The translations under genes and the position numbers were made by a program. A stretch of 64,000 bases of DNA, taken from JABDIP01 sp965237625 (lineage in GTDB: Bacteria > Pseudomonadota > Alphaproteobacteria > DSM-16000 > Inquilinaceae). The stretch lies in the NCBI GenBank assembly GCA_965237625.1, contig CBDEGD010000028.1, positions 1-64,000 of the forward strand, given 5' to 3'. The notes beneath the pieces were generated by a model, which worked only from the letters and a program-made list of their open reading frames with translations, had not been told where the DNA came from and ran no database searches. This document shows positions 1 to 8,561 of the stretch, piece by piece (position 1 is the stretch's first letter; each line of letters opens with the position of its first letter).

Positions 1-475
1 ACGTCTCTCTCTGGTCTTCCACCAGCATCGCCGTCGCCATGCGCCCAAGCAGAGGGTCGAGGCCCTCCAGATGCGCGATCAGGCGGCGCTGTTCGGACTG
101 CCACAGGGCGATCTGTTCCGGGTCGGCATCCTCATCGGCGGTATCCGGCGGCCAAGTCGAATCGGCTGGCGCCGCCGCCGCCGAAATCGTGGTGCGATTG
201 TCCGCCGATTCCGCCGCATGGGAGATATCGCTGACGACGGTCCCGGCAAGGTGCTGGAACAGCGTGCATCGGTCGGGATTCCATTCGCGGGTGCCGGCCA
301 TGGTTTTCGCGATCGCGTCGTTGACGAAATCCTCCGGCTGGGCGCCGCCGGGGGTCGGCCCGCGGTAGCGGCCGCGCCACGTCATCCGCGACAGCCGCGA
401 TGTCGCCAGCAGCAAAAGGCGCGGGACAAGGTCCTCCCAATCCTGCGCTGTCCAGTCGATTCGTGACCCGTGCAT
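1..475 (-). CDS. sigma-factor-like protein, cut by the left window edge
   Basis: The reading frame is open to the window edge, so only the N-terminal 158 residues are visible. It begins MHGSRIDWTAQDWEDLVPRL and carries the stretch PEDFVNDAIAKTMAGTREW followed by TLFQHLAGTVVSDISHA. From memory, this pattern (Arg-rich segment, EDFVxxAIxKT, LFxHLxGxxxSDISH) is typical of sigma-70/ECF-like proteins of alphaproteobacteria; the region-4 helix-turn-helix would lie beyond the edge. It starts about 90 bases downstream of the von Willebrand lipoprotein on the same strand, and ECF sigma genes are often paired with such lipoproteins. In-frame upstream codons give no better ATG. Function as a transcription regulator is inferred. 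Confidence 0.6.
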   Translation of the reverse strand, partial: MHGSRIDWTAQDWEDLVPRLLLLATSRLSRMTWRGRYRGPTPGGAQPEDFVNDAIAKTMAGTREWNPDRCTLFQHLAGTVVSDISHAAESADNRTTISAAAAPADSTWPPDTADEDADPEQIALWQSEQRRLIAHLEGLDPLLGRMATAMLVEDQRET

Positions 476-565
476 CGGGGGCCGATCGTACAGGAGAGGA
501 CGGCCAGCGTCGCCTCCGGCACACCCGGTTGGATCTGCATGTGATCGGCCCCCATTGCCAGGCTC

Positions 566-2317
566 CTAGTTCAGCGGCCGCATGGCGGCGGCGCTCTCGG
601 CCAGCTGGGTCAGGCGGAGGAATTCGGAGCGGTATCCGAAGGCATCCTCGCCCCGTGCGTCACGGGCGATGTCCAGGATCTCCGCGAAGGTCAGATCCCC
701 GACATGCGCGTCGCCACGCAACAGCTGGCCGAACCCGGCAACGGCGGCGGCGAAGCGGGCATCCGCCGGCGCCTCGTCGAAGCCGGTGCTGGCGGAGGCC
801 AGGATCGGCTGTTCGATCAGCCGGCTTTCATCCTCGCCCGGCGGCTTGTAGCGGATACGCAGGAAGGCCAGTTCTTCCGAGCCGGTCAGGCGGCCGGTTT
901 CTTCCTGCGACCCGTAGCGCAGATCGTCTATCAGCCGGGAGCCGCTATCCGGCGGGGTGATCTCGTACAGCGCCGTGACCGAATGGCCGCTGCCCACTTC
1001 GCCGGCATCGATCCGGTCATTGTTGAAATCCTCACGGTTCAACATCCGGGTCTCGTAGCCGATCAGGCGATATTCGGCGACCAGCTCGGGATTGAACTCG
1101 ATCTGCACTTTCACATCGTCGGCGATGGTGAACAGGGTCGATCCCATCTCGTCGACCAGCACTTTTCGCGCCTCCATCAGGCTGTCGATGTAAGCCGCGT
1201 TGCCGTTGCCGGCCTGGGTCAGGGTCTGCATCAGCTGGTCGTTGAGATTGCCGGTGCCGAAGCCGAGAACCGACAGGTAGACACCGGTCTCGCGCTTGCG
1301 GGCGACGAAGTCCTCCAGCCGCTCCGGATCGGAGATGCCGACATTGAAATCGCCGTCGGTGGCCAGGATCACCCGGTTGATCGCGTCGTCGTCGAACGTC
1401 GCTTCGGCCAATTGATAGGCCTGGCGAATGCCCTCCGCACCAGCCGTGCTGCCACCGGCCTGGAATTGGTCGATGGCGTTCACGATCTTGGCGCGCTCGG
1501 ACCCGGGCGTAGCCTCCAGCACCACGCCGGCCGAGCCGGCATAGGCGACGATGGCGATGGTGTCACCGTCACGCATCTGGTCGACCAGCATGGTCAGCGA
1601 GCGTTTGAGCAACGGCAGCTTGTCGTCGCTATGCATGGAGCCGGAGGTATCGACCAGGAACACCAGATTGGCGGGCGGGCGCTCCTCGACTGCCAGCTCA
1701 TAGCCCTGCAGCCCAACCCGGATCAGCTGGCTGCCGGCATCCCAGGGCGAGTCGAACACCGCCACATCGGCGGCGAAAGGCTCATCCGCCCTATCCGGAG
1801 CCGAATAGGCATAGTCGAAATAGTTGATCAGCTCTTCGGTCCGAACCGCGTCGATCGGCGGCAACACGCCATCGGTCAGGAACCGCCGCACATTGGCGTA
1901 GGAGGCGGTATCCACATCGATCGAGAAAGTCGAGACCGGCTCTGCGGAGACCAGCCTGACCGGGTTGCTGTCGACATCCTCGTAGCGCCCACGGTCAGCG
2001 ACCTGCACTGGCGGGGGCGCATAGGGCTCTGAGGGCGCGATGCGCGAAAGCAGCATTGCCGGATCGTTGGCGGGTGCGCCTGCCGAATTCTGAGGTGCCG
2101 GTCCCCGGAATTCCGATGACCGCATATCCGCGCCCAGCTCGTCGGCCAGGACGGGTGTCGGCGGGCTGATCTCCCTCTCCGACACATCCGTTTCAACGAG
2201 GTTCTGTTCGCTGGATTCCGGCTCCGAACATGCGGCGACCAGCACCAGCGCAAGCATGGAAACACCGCCCAGAAGGACGGTGGTTGTCGGTAATGGGCGG
2301 TTGGAAAGGCGGATCAT
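566..2317 (-). CDS. YfbK-type von Willebrand factor A lipoprotein
   Basis: A 583-residue lipoprotein. The chosen ATG gives a signal peptide ending in the lipobox LVAAC with Cys at residue 30; a longer reading from 2413 only adds an unlikely N-terminal tail. The N-terminal YfbK domain contains FSIDVDTASYANVRRF and EELINYFDY. The central VWA domain has the MIDAS motif DTSGSM and later ATDGDFNVG. The C-terminal part (VKVQIEFNPELVAEYRLIGY, then ALYEI) matches the DUF3520 domain of the family. Such proteins are thought to be anchored in the envelope and to bind partners through a metal site; no enzyme activity is known. It probably forms a unit with the downstream sigma-like gene. Confidence 0.85.
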   Translation of the reverse strand: MIRLSNRPLPTTTVLLGGVSMLALVLVAACSEPESSEQNLVETDVSEREISPPTPVLADELGADMRSSEFRGPAPQNSAGAPANDPAMLLSRIAPSEPYAPPPVQVADRGRYEDVDSNPVRLVSAEPVSTFSIDVDTASYANVRRFLTDGVLPPIDAVRTEELINYFDYAYSAPDRADEPFAADVAVFDSPWDAGSQLIRVGLQGYELAVEERPPANLVFLVDTSGSMHSDDKLPLLKRSLTMLVDQMRDGDTIAIVAYAGSAGVVLEATPGSERAKIVNAIDQFQAGGSTAGAEGIRQAYQLAEATFDDDAINRVILATDGDFNVGISDPERLEDFVARKRETGVYLSVLGFGTGNLNDQLMQTLTQAGNGNAAYIDSLMEARKVLVDEMGSTLFTIADDVKVQIEFNPELVAEYRLIGYETRMLNREDFNNDRIDAGEVGSGHSVTALYEITPPDSGSRLIDDLRYGSQEETGRLTGSEELAFLRIRYKPPGEDESRLIEQPILASASTGFDEAPADARFAAAVAGFGQLLRGDAHVGDLTFAEILDIARDARGEDAFGYRSEFLRLTQLAESAAAMRPLN

Positions 2318-2579
2318 CGGCGTCACTCTCGGCTGTTGGTTTATGTGCCCGTATGCCGACGACACCCCGCGCCGATGCCACGGGGGTTGGAATAATTTCG
2401 CCGAGCAGACCACAAACCCACTCAGATGGCCGGCTCAACTCCGCCTTTGTCTCAAGCCGATTTACACAGCCCGGCGCGGCGGGGAGATCACGGCGACCGG
2501 TTCGGAGAGGTAGGCAATCATTGGAAAAATATTAATCCCGGCCGCCCAAACTCAATTTATTGGGGAGAAGGTGGGGTGG

Positions 2580-3569
2580 ATGGACAATCAGCTGAAATCG
2601 GGCGAATCCGTTAGCTACCGCGGCCAGCCAGGGTGGTGTACGGCGGCCATCGCGATCGCCTCTGGGCTTAGTTTCGCAGCCGCCATACATGTCATCGTCG
2701 GCGTCCTGGACGATAACTGGACCTGTCCCGCAAGCCTGATGTGGCTGGCGCTCATGACGCCATTCGGCGCGATCCTGCTCGCCCGCACGGCGGGCTGCGG
2801 CTTGCTGATCACCGACCGCCGCATCCTATATCGCCGAAGCCGATCCGCCCCCGTCGAACAGGTAGCGCTGGCAGACATTCGAGGCGCAACGCTTGGCTTC
2901 GATGGGGTGCTGCCTGCGATGAAGATCAGCCGTGAGGATGCCGAGGACATGGTCGTCCAACACATCGCGCACCTGGAGGAACTATGCCATCGGGTGCACC
3001 GTCCGAAGAATGCACCCGAGGCCGCCCCGCAAACATTCCGAGGCGCGGTCATCATCGTATTGGCCGCGTTTGGCGGGTCATTCGGGCTGTTCATGGGGTT
3101 GTTCGCGACATATTTCCTTCTGTCGTTGGATCCTACAGGTTCCGTCGAGACACTAAGAGCCTGGCGCGAGTCTGCGGAGTTTCCTTCACGAATTCTGGGA
3201 ACGGCGGCTGTGAGTTTGGTCGCTTTCGTGTTGATCGGTCCCAGCCTGGCTGCCGCGACGCTGGGAGCCTGGCTCGGATACCTGCCCGCCCTGCTTGCCA
3301 GCCGTCTGCTCATCTCCTTCGCGGAGGCCCGCCATCTGGCGCTGGTGCCTCGCCGCATGGCCGCGCTCGTCGATCTGAGCCAGGAATCCGAAGTCTCGAA
3401 GGAAGAGCAGCCCGGCTGGATCTTCATGATCGTCGCTGTATGGACGGCGATGTGGGGTGTTTTCGCCATCAACATGATCGCCCCATTGAACGATCGGCTG
3501 ACAACACTTCTGTTCAAACGCATTGCCACGCTTGACCATGGGGCCGCCCTCGGAACCGGTGGCAACTAG
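2580..3569 (+). CDS. hypothetical multi-pass membrane protein with PH-like segment
   Basis: A 329-residue protein not recognised by name. I prefer ATG 2580 because GGGGAGAAGG at about 2562-2571 then lies at ribosome-binding distance; a GTG at 2571 in the same frame overlaps that site. After two membrane segments, LLITDRRILYRRS followed by VALADIRGATLG resembles the bacterial PH-domain pattern (ITxxRxxxR ... IxL.dI). At least three further hydrophobic segments follow between about residues 150 and 310. It is divergent from the VWA lipoprotein and convergent with the ABC-2 permease pair. Role unknown. Confidence 0.65.
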   Translation: MDNQLKSGESVSYRGQPGWCTAAIAIASGLSFAAAIHVIVGVLDDNWTCPASLMWLALMTPFGAILLARTAGCGLLITDRRILYRRSRSAPVEQVALADIRGATLGFDGVLPAMKISREDAEDMVVQHIAHLEELCHRVHRPKNAPEAAPQTFRGAVIIVLAAFGGSFGLFMGLFATYFLLSLDPTGSVETLRAWRESAEFPSRILGTAAVSLVAFVLIGPSLAAATLGAWLGYLPALLASRLLISFAEARHLALVPRRMAALVDLSQESEVSKEEQPGWIFMIVAVWTAMWGVFAINMIAPLNDRLTTLLFKRIATLDHGAALGTGGN

Positions 3570-3590
3570 GTCACGACCTGCCGGTCGTCA

Positions 3591-4397
3591 TTAAGGCTTC
3601 AGCTTCCAGCCGAGCGCGACCAGCCGGTCGCAGAGTACCCACAACAGAACATTGGTAACCGCCACCACGGCCAGGCTCAGACCGATCGGGGCGCTGTGAA
3701 TGCCCAGGGCACCGGCGCGGAAGCCGTCGATCACATAGAAGATCGGGTTCAACTGGACGATCAGCGGCAACGGCGCCGGCAACAGCTCGACCGGCGCGAA
3801 CAAGCCCGACAGGAAGGTCAGCGGGATCAGCAGGAACGCGAAGAAGGCGCTGGCATGATCCCATTTCACCGACCACAGTCCGACCAGGATGCCGGTCAGC
3901 GACAGCATCAGCGATCCTCCGACGGCGAAGGACGCGACCAGCAGCGGCGACCCGATCGGCATGTCGAATGCCAGCACCGCCACCGCCACCACCGGCGCGC
4001 CGGTGATCAGTCCGGATACGGCACCAGCCAGCGCATAGGCGACCACCATCTCCGACGCGGTCAGCGGTGCCATCAGCACGTCGGCGATGATGCCTTCCAT
4101 CTTGTCGAATACCAGCGAGAAAACCGTGGTTTCCGCCGCCCTCTCCAGGATCGCGAACAGCACCAGACCCGGCAGGATGAAGCGCAGTACCGCCGCGCCC
4201 TCCGTCGTCGTGCGGTCGGGGCCGAGGGCGAAAGCGAACACCGCCAGATAGAGGATCGCGGCGAAGCCCGGCGCCACCACCGTCTCCAGCCATTCCTTCA
4301 GAAAGCGCCGCAGTTCGCGCAGGAACAGGGTGGCGGCCCCGGTCCAGTTGCAGGCGCCGAACCGGCGAACGGCGCGCGGCGCGGCGACGGGCATCAT
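3591..4397 (-). CDS. ABC-2 type transporter permease (second gene of pair)
   Basis: A 268-residue inner-membrane permease of the ABC-2 (YadH/NodJ-like) family. It has about six hydrophobic segments, the family feature FLSGLFAPVELLP in the second half and NPIFYVIDGFRAG near the C-terminus. The start codon overlaps the stop of the preceding gene by one base (TGATG), with a second in-frame ATG directly after, so translational coupling is likely. It is a diverged paralogue of its partner: both end in KLKP and share the LNPIFY/FNPFFY-IDGFR block. No ATPase gene lies beside the pair, so the ATPase must be encoded elsewhere. Substrate unknown (the family exports polysaccharide, lipid or drugs). Confidence 0.85.
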   Translation of the reverse strand: MMPVAAPRAVRRFGACNWTGAATLFLRELRRFLKEWLETVVAPGFAAILYLAVFAFALGPDRTTTEGAAVLRFILPGLVLFAILERAAETTVFSLVFDKMEGIIADVLMAPLTASEMVVAYALAGAVSGLITGAPVVAVAVLAFDMPIGSPLLVASFAVGGSLMLSLTGILVGLWSVKWDHASAFFAFLLIPLTFLSGLFAPVELLPAPLPLIVQLNPIFYVIDGFRAGALGIHSAPIGLSLAVVAVTNVLLWVLCDRLVALGWKLKP

Positions 4398-5197
4398 CAG
4401 GGTTTGAGCTTGTAGCCGGTTGAAAGCATCCGCAGCACCAGGGCCCACAGCCCAAGATTGACGCCGCCCATGACCGCGAGGCCCATCATCAGCGTGCCGT
4501 CCGACTGGCCGATGAAGCCGTAGCGGAAGCCGTCGATCATGTAGAAGAACGGATTGAAATGGGCGATGAACTGCCAATCCGCCGGCAGCCGGTCGATGGT
4601 GTAGAAAGTGCCCGACAGGAAGGCCAGCGGCGTCACCACGAAATTGGTCACCGCGGCGATGTGGTCGAACTTGTCGGACCAGATGCCGCCGATCACGCCC
4701 AGAAGCGCCAGCATCATCGACGCGGCGATGCCGTGATACAGGATGAAGAACACGCTGTGGATGCCGACCGGCACGAACAGCCGGATCGCCAGGAACGTGA
4801 CCAACCCCACCAGCATGCCCCTTGTCACGCCGCCGCCGACATAGCCCAGGGCCAGTTCCAGCGACGATAGCGGCGGCATCAGCACATCGACGATGTTGCC
4901 CTGGATCTTGGCGATCATCACCGAGGAGGAGGTGTTGGCGAAAGCGTTCTGCACCATCGACATCATGACGAGGCCGGGCGCCAGGAACTCCAGGAACGGC
5001 ACGGTCCCCGCCATCCGCACGATACCGCCCAACGCCAGCGCGAAGATCGTATAGAACAGCAGCGTGGTCACCACCGGGGCTGCCACGGTTTGCGTGAACA
5101 CCTTGAGGAAGCGGAACACTTCCTTGCGGTAGAGAGTCCACAGGCCAACCCAGTTCACCGGGCCGACCGTCCGGGGCGCGGAACGGAAGGGTGTCAT
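4397..5197 (-). CDS. ABC-2 type transporter permease (first gene of pair)
   Basis: A 266-residue permease. I start at the ATG giving MTPFRSAPRTVGPVNWVGLW; the frame is open further upstream, but that tail is not family-like. ABC-2 hallmarks are the N-terminal cytoplasmic LYRKEVFRFLKVF before the first membrane segment, GNIVDVLMPPLSSLELALGY in the cytoplasmic loop, PLAFLSGTFYTIDRLP and FNPFFYMIDGFR. The two adjacent permeases would act as a heterodimer. It is divergent from recX, with 115 bases between the starts. Confidence 0.85.
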   Translation of the reverse strand: MTPFRSAPRTVGPVNWVGLWTLYRKEVFRFLKVFTQTVAAPVVTTLLFYTIFALALGGIVRMAGTVPFLEFLAPGLVMMSMVQNAFANTSSSVMIAKIQGNIVDVLMPPLSSLELALGYVGGGVTRGMLVGLVTFLAIRLFVPVGIHSVFFILYHGIAASMMLALLGVIGGIWSDKFDHIAAVTNFVVTPLAFLSGTFYTIDRLPADWQFIAHFNPFFYMIDGFRYGFIGQSDGTLMMGLAVMGGVNLGLWALVLRMLSTGYKLKP

Positions 5198-5312
5198 CGC
5201 TCTTACAATGAGGATTGAATCGGCGGCGACTCTAGCGCGCGGCCCCAGAGGCGTAAACTGCGGCGTAAACCGCCTGACAGCCGCCCACCGACGATGGCAG
5301 ATTGGCGCGATC

Positions 5313-5909
5313 ATGTCCGAGCGATCCCAAAAGCCGAAGAAACCGCGCAAGGCAAGCCCGAAGCGGCTGGAATCCATCGCGTTGCACTATCTGCAACGCT
5401 TCGCCAGCTCATCGGAGAATTTGCGCCGGGTGCTGATGCGCCGGGTGGTGAAGTCGGCCTGGGCTCACGATACCGATCCGGAAGAGGCGGTGCCCTGGAT
5501 CGACGACATCATCGTCCGCTTCCGCCGCTCCGGCCTGCTGGACGATGCGGGCTATGCGGAGGGTCTGACCCACAGCCTGTCCCGACGCGGCATGCCGCGC
5601 CGCGCCATTCGCGCGCGCTTGCGCCAGAAAGGCGTGGATGGCGACGTGATCGACACGGCGCTGGCCCGCCTGACCGAGGAGGTCGGCGATCCAGACCTCG
5701 CTGCGGCTCTGGCCCTGGTTCGACGGCGGCGGTTAGGGCCCTACCGCGCCAGCGATGCCAGCGCCGAATTCCGCGCCAAGGACCTCGCCGCCATGGCCCG
5801 CGCCGGCTTCGGCTACGATGTCGCCCGCAGGGTGATCGAGGCGGAGTCGCCGGAGGCGTTGGAGATCGAGAACATCAACGATCATGAATCAACAGGCCTC
5901 AGGAGATAA
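5313..5909 (+). CDS. recX: RecX family regulatory protein
   Basis: A 198-residue basic protein made of helical RecX repeats. Visible motifs include ALHYLQRFASSSENLRRVL, then LLDDAGYAEGLTHSLSRRG with PRRAIRARLRQKGVDGDVI, and a third repeat FGYDVARRVIE. RecX binds RecA filaments and limits recombinase and SOS activity. The start MSERSQKPKK was preferred because the upstream in-frame residues are not family-like. The stop is two bases before the next ATG, so it probably shares a transcript with the secreted protein. recA is not in the window. Confidence 0.85.
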   Translation: MSERSQKPKKPRKASPKRLESIALHYLQRFASSSENLRRVLMRRVVKSAWAHDTDPEEAVPWIDDIIVRFRRSGLLDDAGYAEGLTHSLSRRGMPRRAIRARLRQKGVDGDVIDTALARLTEEVGDPDLAAALALVRRRRLGPYRASDASAEFRAKDLAAMARAGFGYDVARRVIEAESPEALEIENINDHESTGLRR

Positions 5910-5911
5910 CG

Positions 5912-6352
5912 ATGCCACGTCTTTTCGTCCTGGTGCTTCTTACTCTCTTCACTGTCGCCGCACAGGCAGCCGAATACGCCGAGGGTCAAGTCTGGAAATA
6001 CCAAACTCGGCCCGGTGAGGAGCAGTCGCGCATTCATATTCTGAGGATCGATGTCGATCCGACACTTGGTCCAATCTATCACCTCCACGTCGAAGGGCTG
6101 AAAATTGAGAGACCGATGGCGCCGGGCGGCATGCAATCGCTACTGCCTCATATTCCCGTGGACGAAGACACACTCCACAGCAGCGTTACCGAATTGCTCC
6201 AGACGCAGTCGGAAATACCCGACTCCCCGGAAGGCTATTGGCTCTGGAGAGAGGAATTCGAGAAGGGTTCGGCTGGGGTATTTAATATTCCGGTAAGCCA
6301 GATCGTTCAGTTCGTCGAAGACATCATCAACGACCGGTCGAAGGCGAAATAA
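5912..6352 (+). CDS. hypothetical secreted protein
   Basis: A 146-residue protein with a clear Sec signal peptide (MPRLFVLVLLTLFTVAAQAA, cleavage after AQA). The mature part begins EYAEGQVWKYQTRPGEE, followed by alternating hydrophobic residues consistent with a small beta-rich periplasmic domain. An AGGAG site overlapping the end of recX sits about eight bases before the ATG, so coupling with recX is likely. No catalytic motif is seen and I cannot name the family. Confidence 0.75.
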   Translation: MPRLFVLVLLTLFTVAAQAAEYAEGQVWKYQTRPGEEQSRIHILRIDVDPTLGPIYHLHVEGLKIERPMAPGGMQSLLPHIPVDEDTLHSSVTELLQTQSEIPDSPEGYWLWREEFEKGSAGVFNIPVSQIVQFVEDIINDRSKAK

Positions 6353-6453
6353 GCGCTTTCGCACCGGTTCGTGACCCGCCCCAAACCGGCGGCCGTTGAC
6401 CCGTAGCACCGGTTTGCTGCTTGGCGGCTTCACCATCGCAGGGCTGGCAGCTG

Positions 6454-7569
6454 TTACACACGCAATTCGAACGCCGCCCGCGCGACGCTTCTGCCGTTGA
6501 CGATCACTTCCACCTCATGGGTGCCGGAATGGTATCGGCGGGTGGTGATCGGCTTGAAGGCGTGGCGTTTACTCAGGCGGGCAATGCCACCGGGTGCGAG
6601 GCTCAGGATCTTCAGCCGGAAGACCTTCGGCGTGGTCCCGCCATTGGCCTTGCGATGGTGGATGGCGTAATCGACCAGCAGGCTCTGCGCCTCGGGCCCG
6701 GTCGAATGCAGGTCAAGCGAGAACTCGATACCCTCGCCCATGGCCACCGATTTCGGCGACAGCGAAAAATCCCTGGCATCCACCGCTGCGCCATCGCCAT
6801 AGCCCAGCAGCGCCAGGGCCCGAGGATCGCCTAGCTTCAGCAGCGACCGCAGCGCGTGCCGGATGATCGCCCGGCGCTCCGGCCCGGCATCGCGCGACCA
6901 GCGCTCGCAAACATCCAGGGTGGTCTCCGGATGGTCCTTGGATATGTCGTTGAGATGATTGGCGACGGATCGTCGGACATATTCGGATGGATCGTCCTTC
7001 AGCCTCTCCAACAGGCGAAGGGCCGGCGACGGATCGGCCTGGAATTCCCGCAACCGCTGGCCCCAGGGCAGCAAGGGGCGGGTGCCCTCCGATACCAGCC
7101 GCCTGACATGATGATCCGGGTCCGAGACCCATCGCTCCAGATGGCCCAGCGTCGGTTCGGTATGGTCGATCAGGAACGGCCGGATGGCGAATTCCGCCGA
7201 GAACAGGGGCGTCAGGCGGCGCAGCGCCGGCAATGCCCCGTCCGGATGGTCGACGCCGTACAGCCCGACGAAATCGATGATCGGCCAGGCAGCGAAGGCA
7301 CCGAAGCTGTCATCCGGATCGGATTCGGGCCAGACCTCCGACGCCTCGAGGATCACCGCCAACGCCTTTGGAAAGGGCTGCGGCAGAACGGCGTTCAGGG
7401 TCTCGGCGATCCGGATCACCCGGTCCTTCAGCTCCAGCGTCTCCAGCCCGTCGCAGGCCCGTTGGACGAATCCGGCGCGATCGAAGTCAGGCGCGACGCT
7501 GGCGAAGGTCGCGGCGATGCGGTCGATGACGACCCGGTTCAGGCCATCCTTGAGAGGTTGTGCGCACAT
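6454..7569 (-). CDS. AlkC/AlkD-like DNA alkylation repair protein
   Basis: A 371-residue HEAT-repeat protein. The ATG giving MCAQPLKDGLNRVVIDRIA matches the usual N-terminus of this family; an in-frame GTG six codons earlier is the alternative. The repeats include VRRLVSEGTRPLLPWGQRL, then LLERLKDDPSEYVRRSVANH and LNDISKDHPE, typical of AlkC-type glycosylases that remove 3-methyladenine-type lesions. The C-terminal ~100 residues (YAIHHRKANGGTTPKVFRLK and the final HEVEVIVNGRSVA) form an extra domain seen in the longer AlkC members. It lies 57 bases after the cobalamin-binding gene on the same strand. Naming is by pattern recognition; the substrate is inferred. Confidence 0.8.
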   Translation of the reverse strand: MCAQPLKDGLNRVVIDRIAATFASVAPDFDRAGFVQRACDGLETLELKDRVIRIAETLNAVLPQPFPKALAVILEASEVWPESDPDDSFGAFAAWPIIDFVGLYGVDHPDGALPALRRLTPLFSAEFAIRPFLIDHTEPTLGHLERWVSDPDHHVRRLVSEGTRPLLPWGQRLREFQADPSPALRLLERLKDDPSEYVRRSVANHLNDISKDHPETTLDVCERWSRDAGPERRAIIRHALRSLLKLGDPRALALLGYGDGAAVDARDFSLSPKSVAMGEGIEFSLDLHSTGPEAQSLLVDYAIHHRKANGGTTPKVFRLKILSLAPGGIARLSKRHAFKPITTRRYHSGTHEVEVIVNGRSVARAAFELRV

Positions 7570-7626
7570 GGGACGCGACACTGGCACCGGCCGCCGACAC
7601 CGGCAACGGGCAACCGGCCGGTCCGG

Positions 7627-8547
7627 TCATGTCTGCTGCCAGATACTGTCAGCATATCGAGACGGCACGGTATCGGGATGCAGGATCTCGGCGAGGATCT
7701 CCGCCGAGTCGGCCAGTCGCGGACCGGGCCGGTTGAAATAGCCATTGCCGTCGGTGACATAGACCCGGCCGCCCAGGACCGCCTTCAGCCCCTGCCAGCC
7801 GGACCGCCTGGTCAGCGCCGGCAGCTCGGCGCGGCAGCGGGCGATATCGAACCCGCAGGGCATCAGTACGATCACGTCCGGATCGGCAGCCACCAGGTCA
7901 TCCCAGTCGAGCCAGTCGGAATGGGCGCCCGGCTCGGCCAGAAGCGATTCGCCGCCCGCCGCGCTCACCAGCTCCGGCACCCAATTACCGGCGATCATCG
8001 GCGGATCGAGCCATTCGATGCAGGCCACCCGGGGCCGCGACGGCGCGGCCTCCACAGAACGGGCCACGACCGCCAGACGCGACCGCAGGCCACCGACCAG
8101 CGATTCCGCATGGCCATTCAGCTCCAGCGCCCCGCCGACAGTCAGGATATCACCCCAGACATCCTCCAGCGCCGTTGCTTCCAGCGACACCAGCGCCACC
8201 TCCCGATCCGCCATATCGCACAGTGCATCGCGCACCTGATCCAGGCTGACCGCACAGGCCTCGCACAAGGTCTGGGTCAGCACCTGGTCCGGCCGCGCCG
8301 CGGCCAGCGCCGCCCGGTCGATCTCGAAGATCGTCAGCGCCCGGCGCAGAACTTCGGCGATGTCCCGATGGATCAGGCGTGATGGCCGCGACGGGTCGAT
8401 CCGGGGCGCCGTCAGCACCGGCAGTCCGCGCACCGCGTCCGGGAAATCGCACTCATGGCTGATCCCGACCAGCCGGTCACCGGCACCCAGGGCGCAGACA
8501 ATCTCCGTCGCGCTTGGCAACAAGGATACCACCCTCTGACGCTCCAC
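7627..8547 (-). CDS. BtuF-like cobalamin-binding protein without signal peptide
   Basis: A 306-residue protein of the periplasmic-binding helical-backbone class. Motifs are the N-terminal RVVSLLPSATEIVCALGAGD and GISHECDFP, then QTLCEACAVS, and the C-terminal NGYFNRPGPRLADSAEIL. It has no signal peptide: the motif starts at residue 5. This matches the widespread cytosolic group annotated as cobalamin-binding protein, whose exact role is not settled. It starts 14 bases after the cyclase stop, so both genes are probably cotranscribed. No BtuC/BtuD permease or ATPase genes are nearby. Confidence 0.8.
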   Translation of the reverse strand: MERQRVVSLLPSATEIVCALGAGDRLVGISHECDFPDAVRGLPVLTAPRIDPSRPSRLIHRDIAEVLRRALTIFEIDRAALAAARPDQVLTQTLCEACAVSLDQVRDALCDMADREVALVSLEATALEDVWGDILTVGGALELNGHAESLVGGLRSRLAVVARSVEAAPSRPRVACIEWLDPPMIAGNWVPELVSAAGGESLLAEPGAHSDWLDWDDLVAADPDVIVLMPCGFDIARCRAELPALTRRSGWQGLKAVLGGRVYVTDGNGYFNRPGPRLADSAEILAEILHPDTVPSRYADSIWQQT

Positions 8548-8561
8548 GACCGGCTCCGGGT

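Noticed and set aside
704..2032. Long plus-strand open frame opposite the VWA lipoprotein gene
   Set aside because: Low-complexity His/Gln/Arg-rich antisense shadow; the minus strand encodes a clear family protein.
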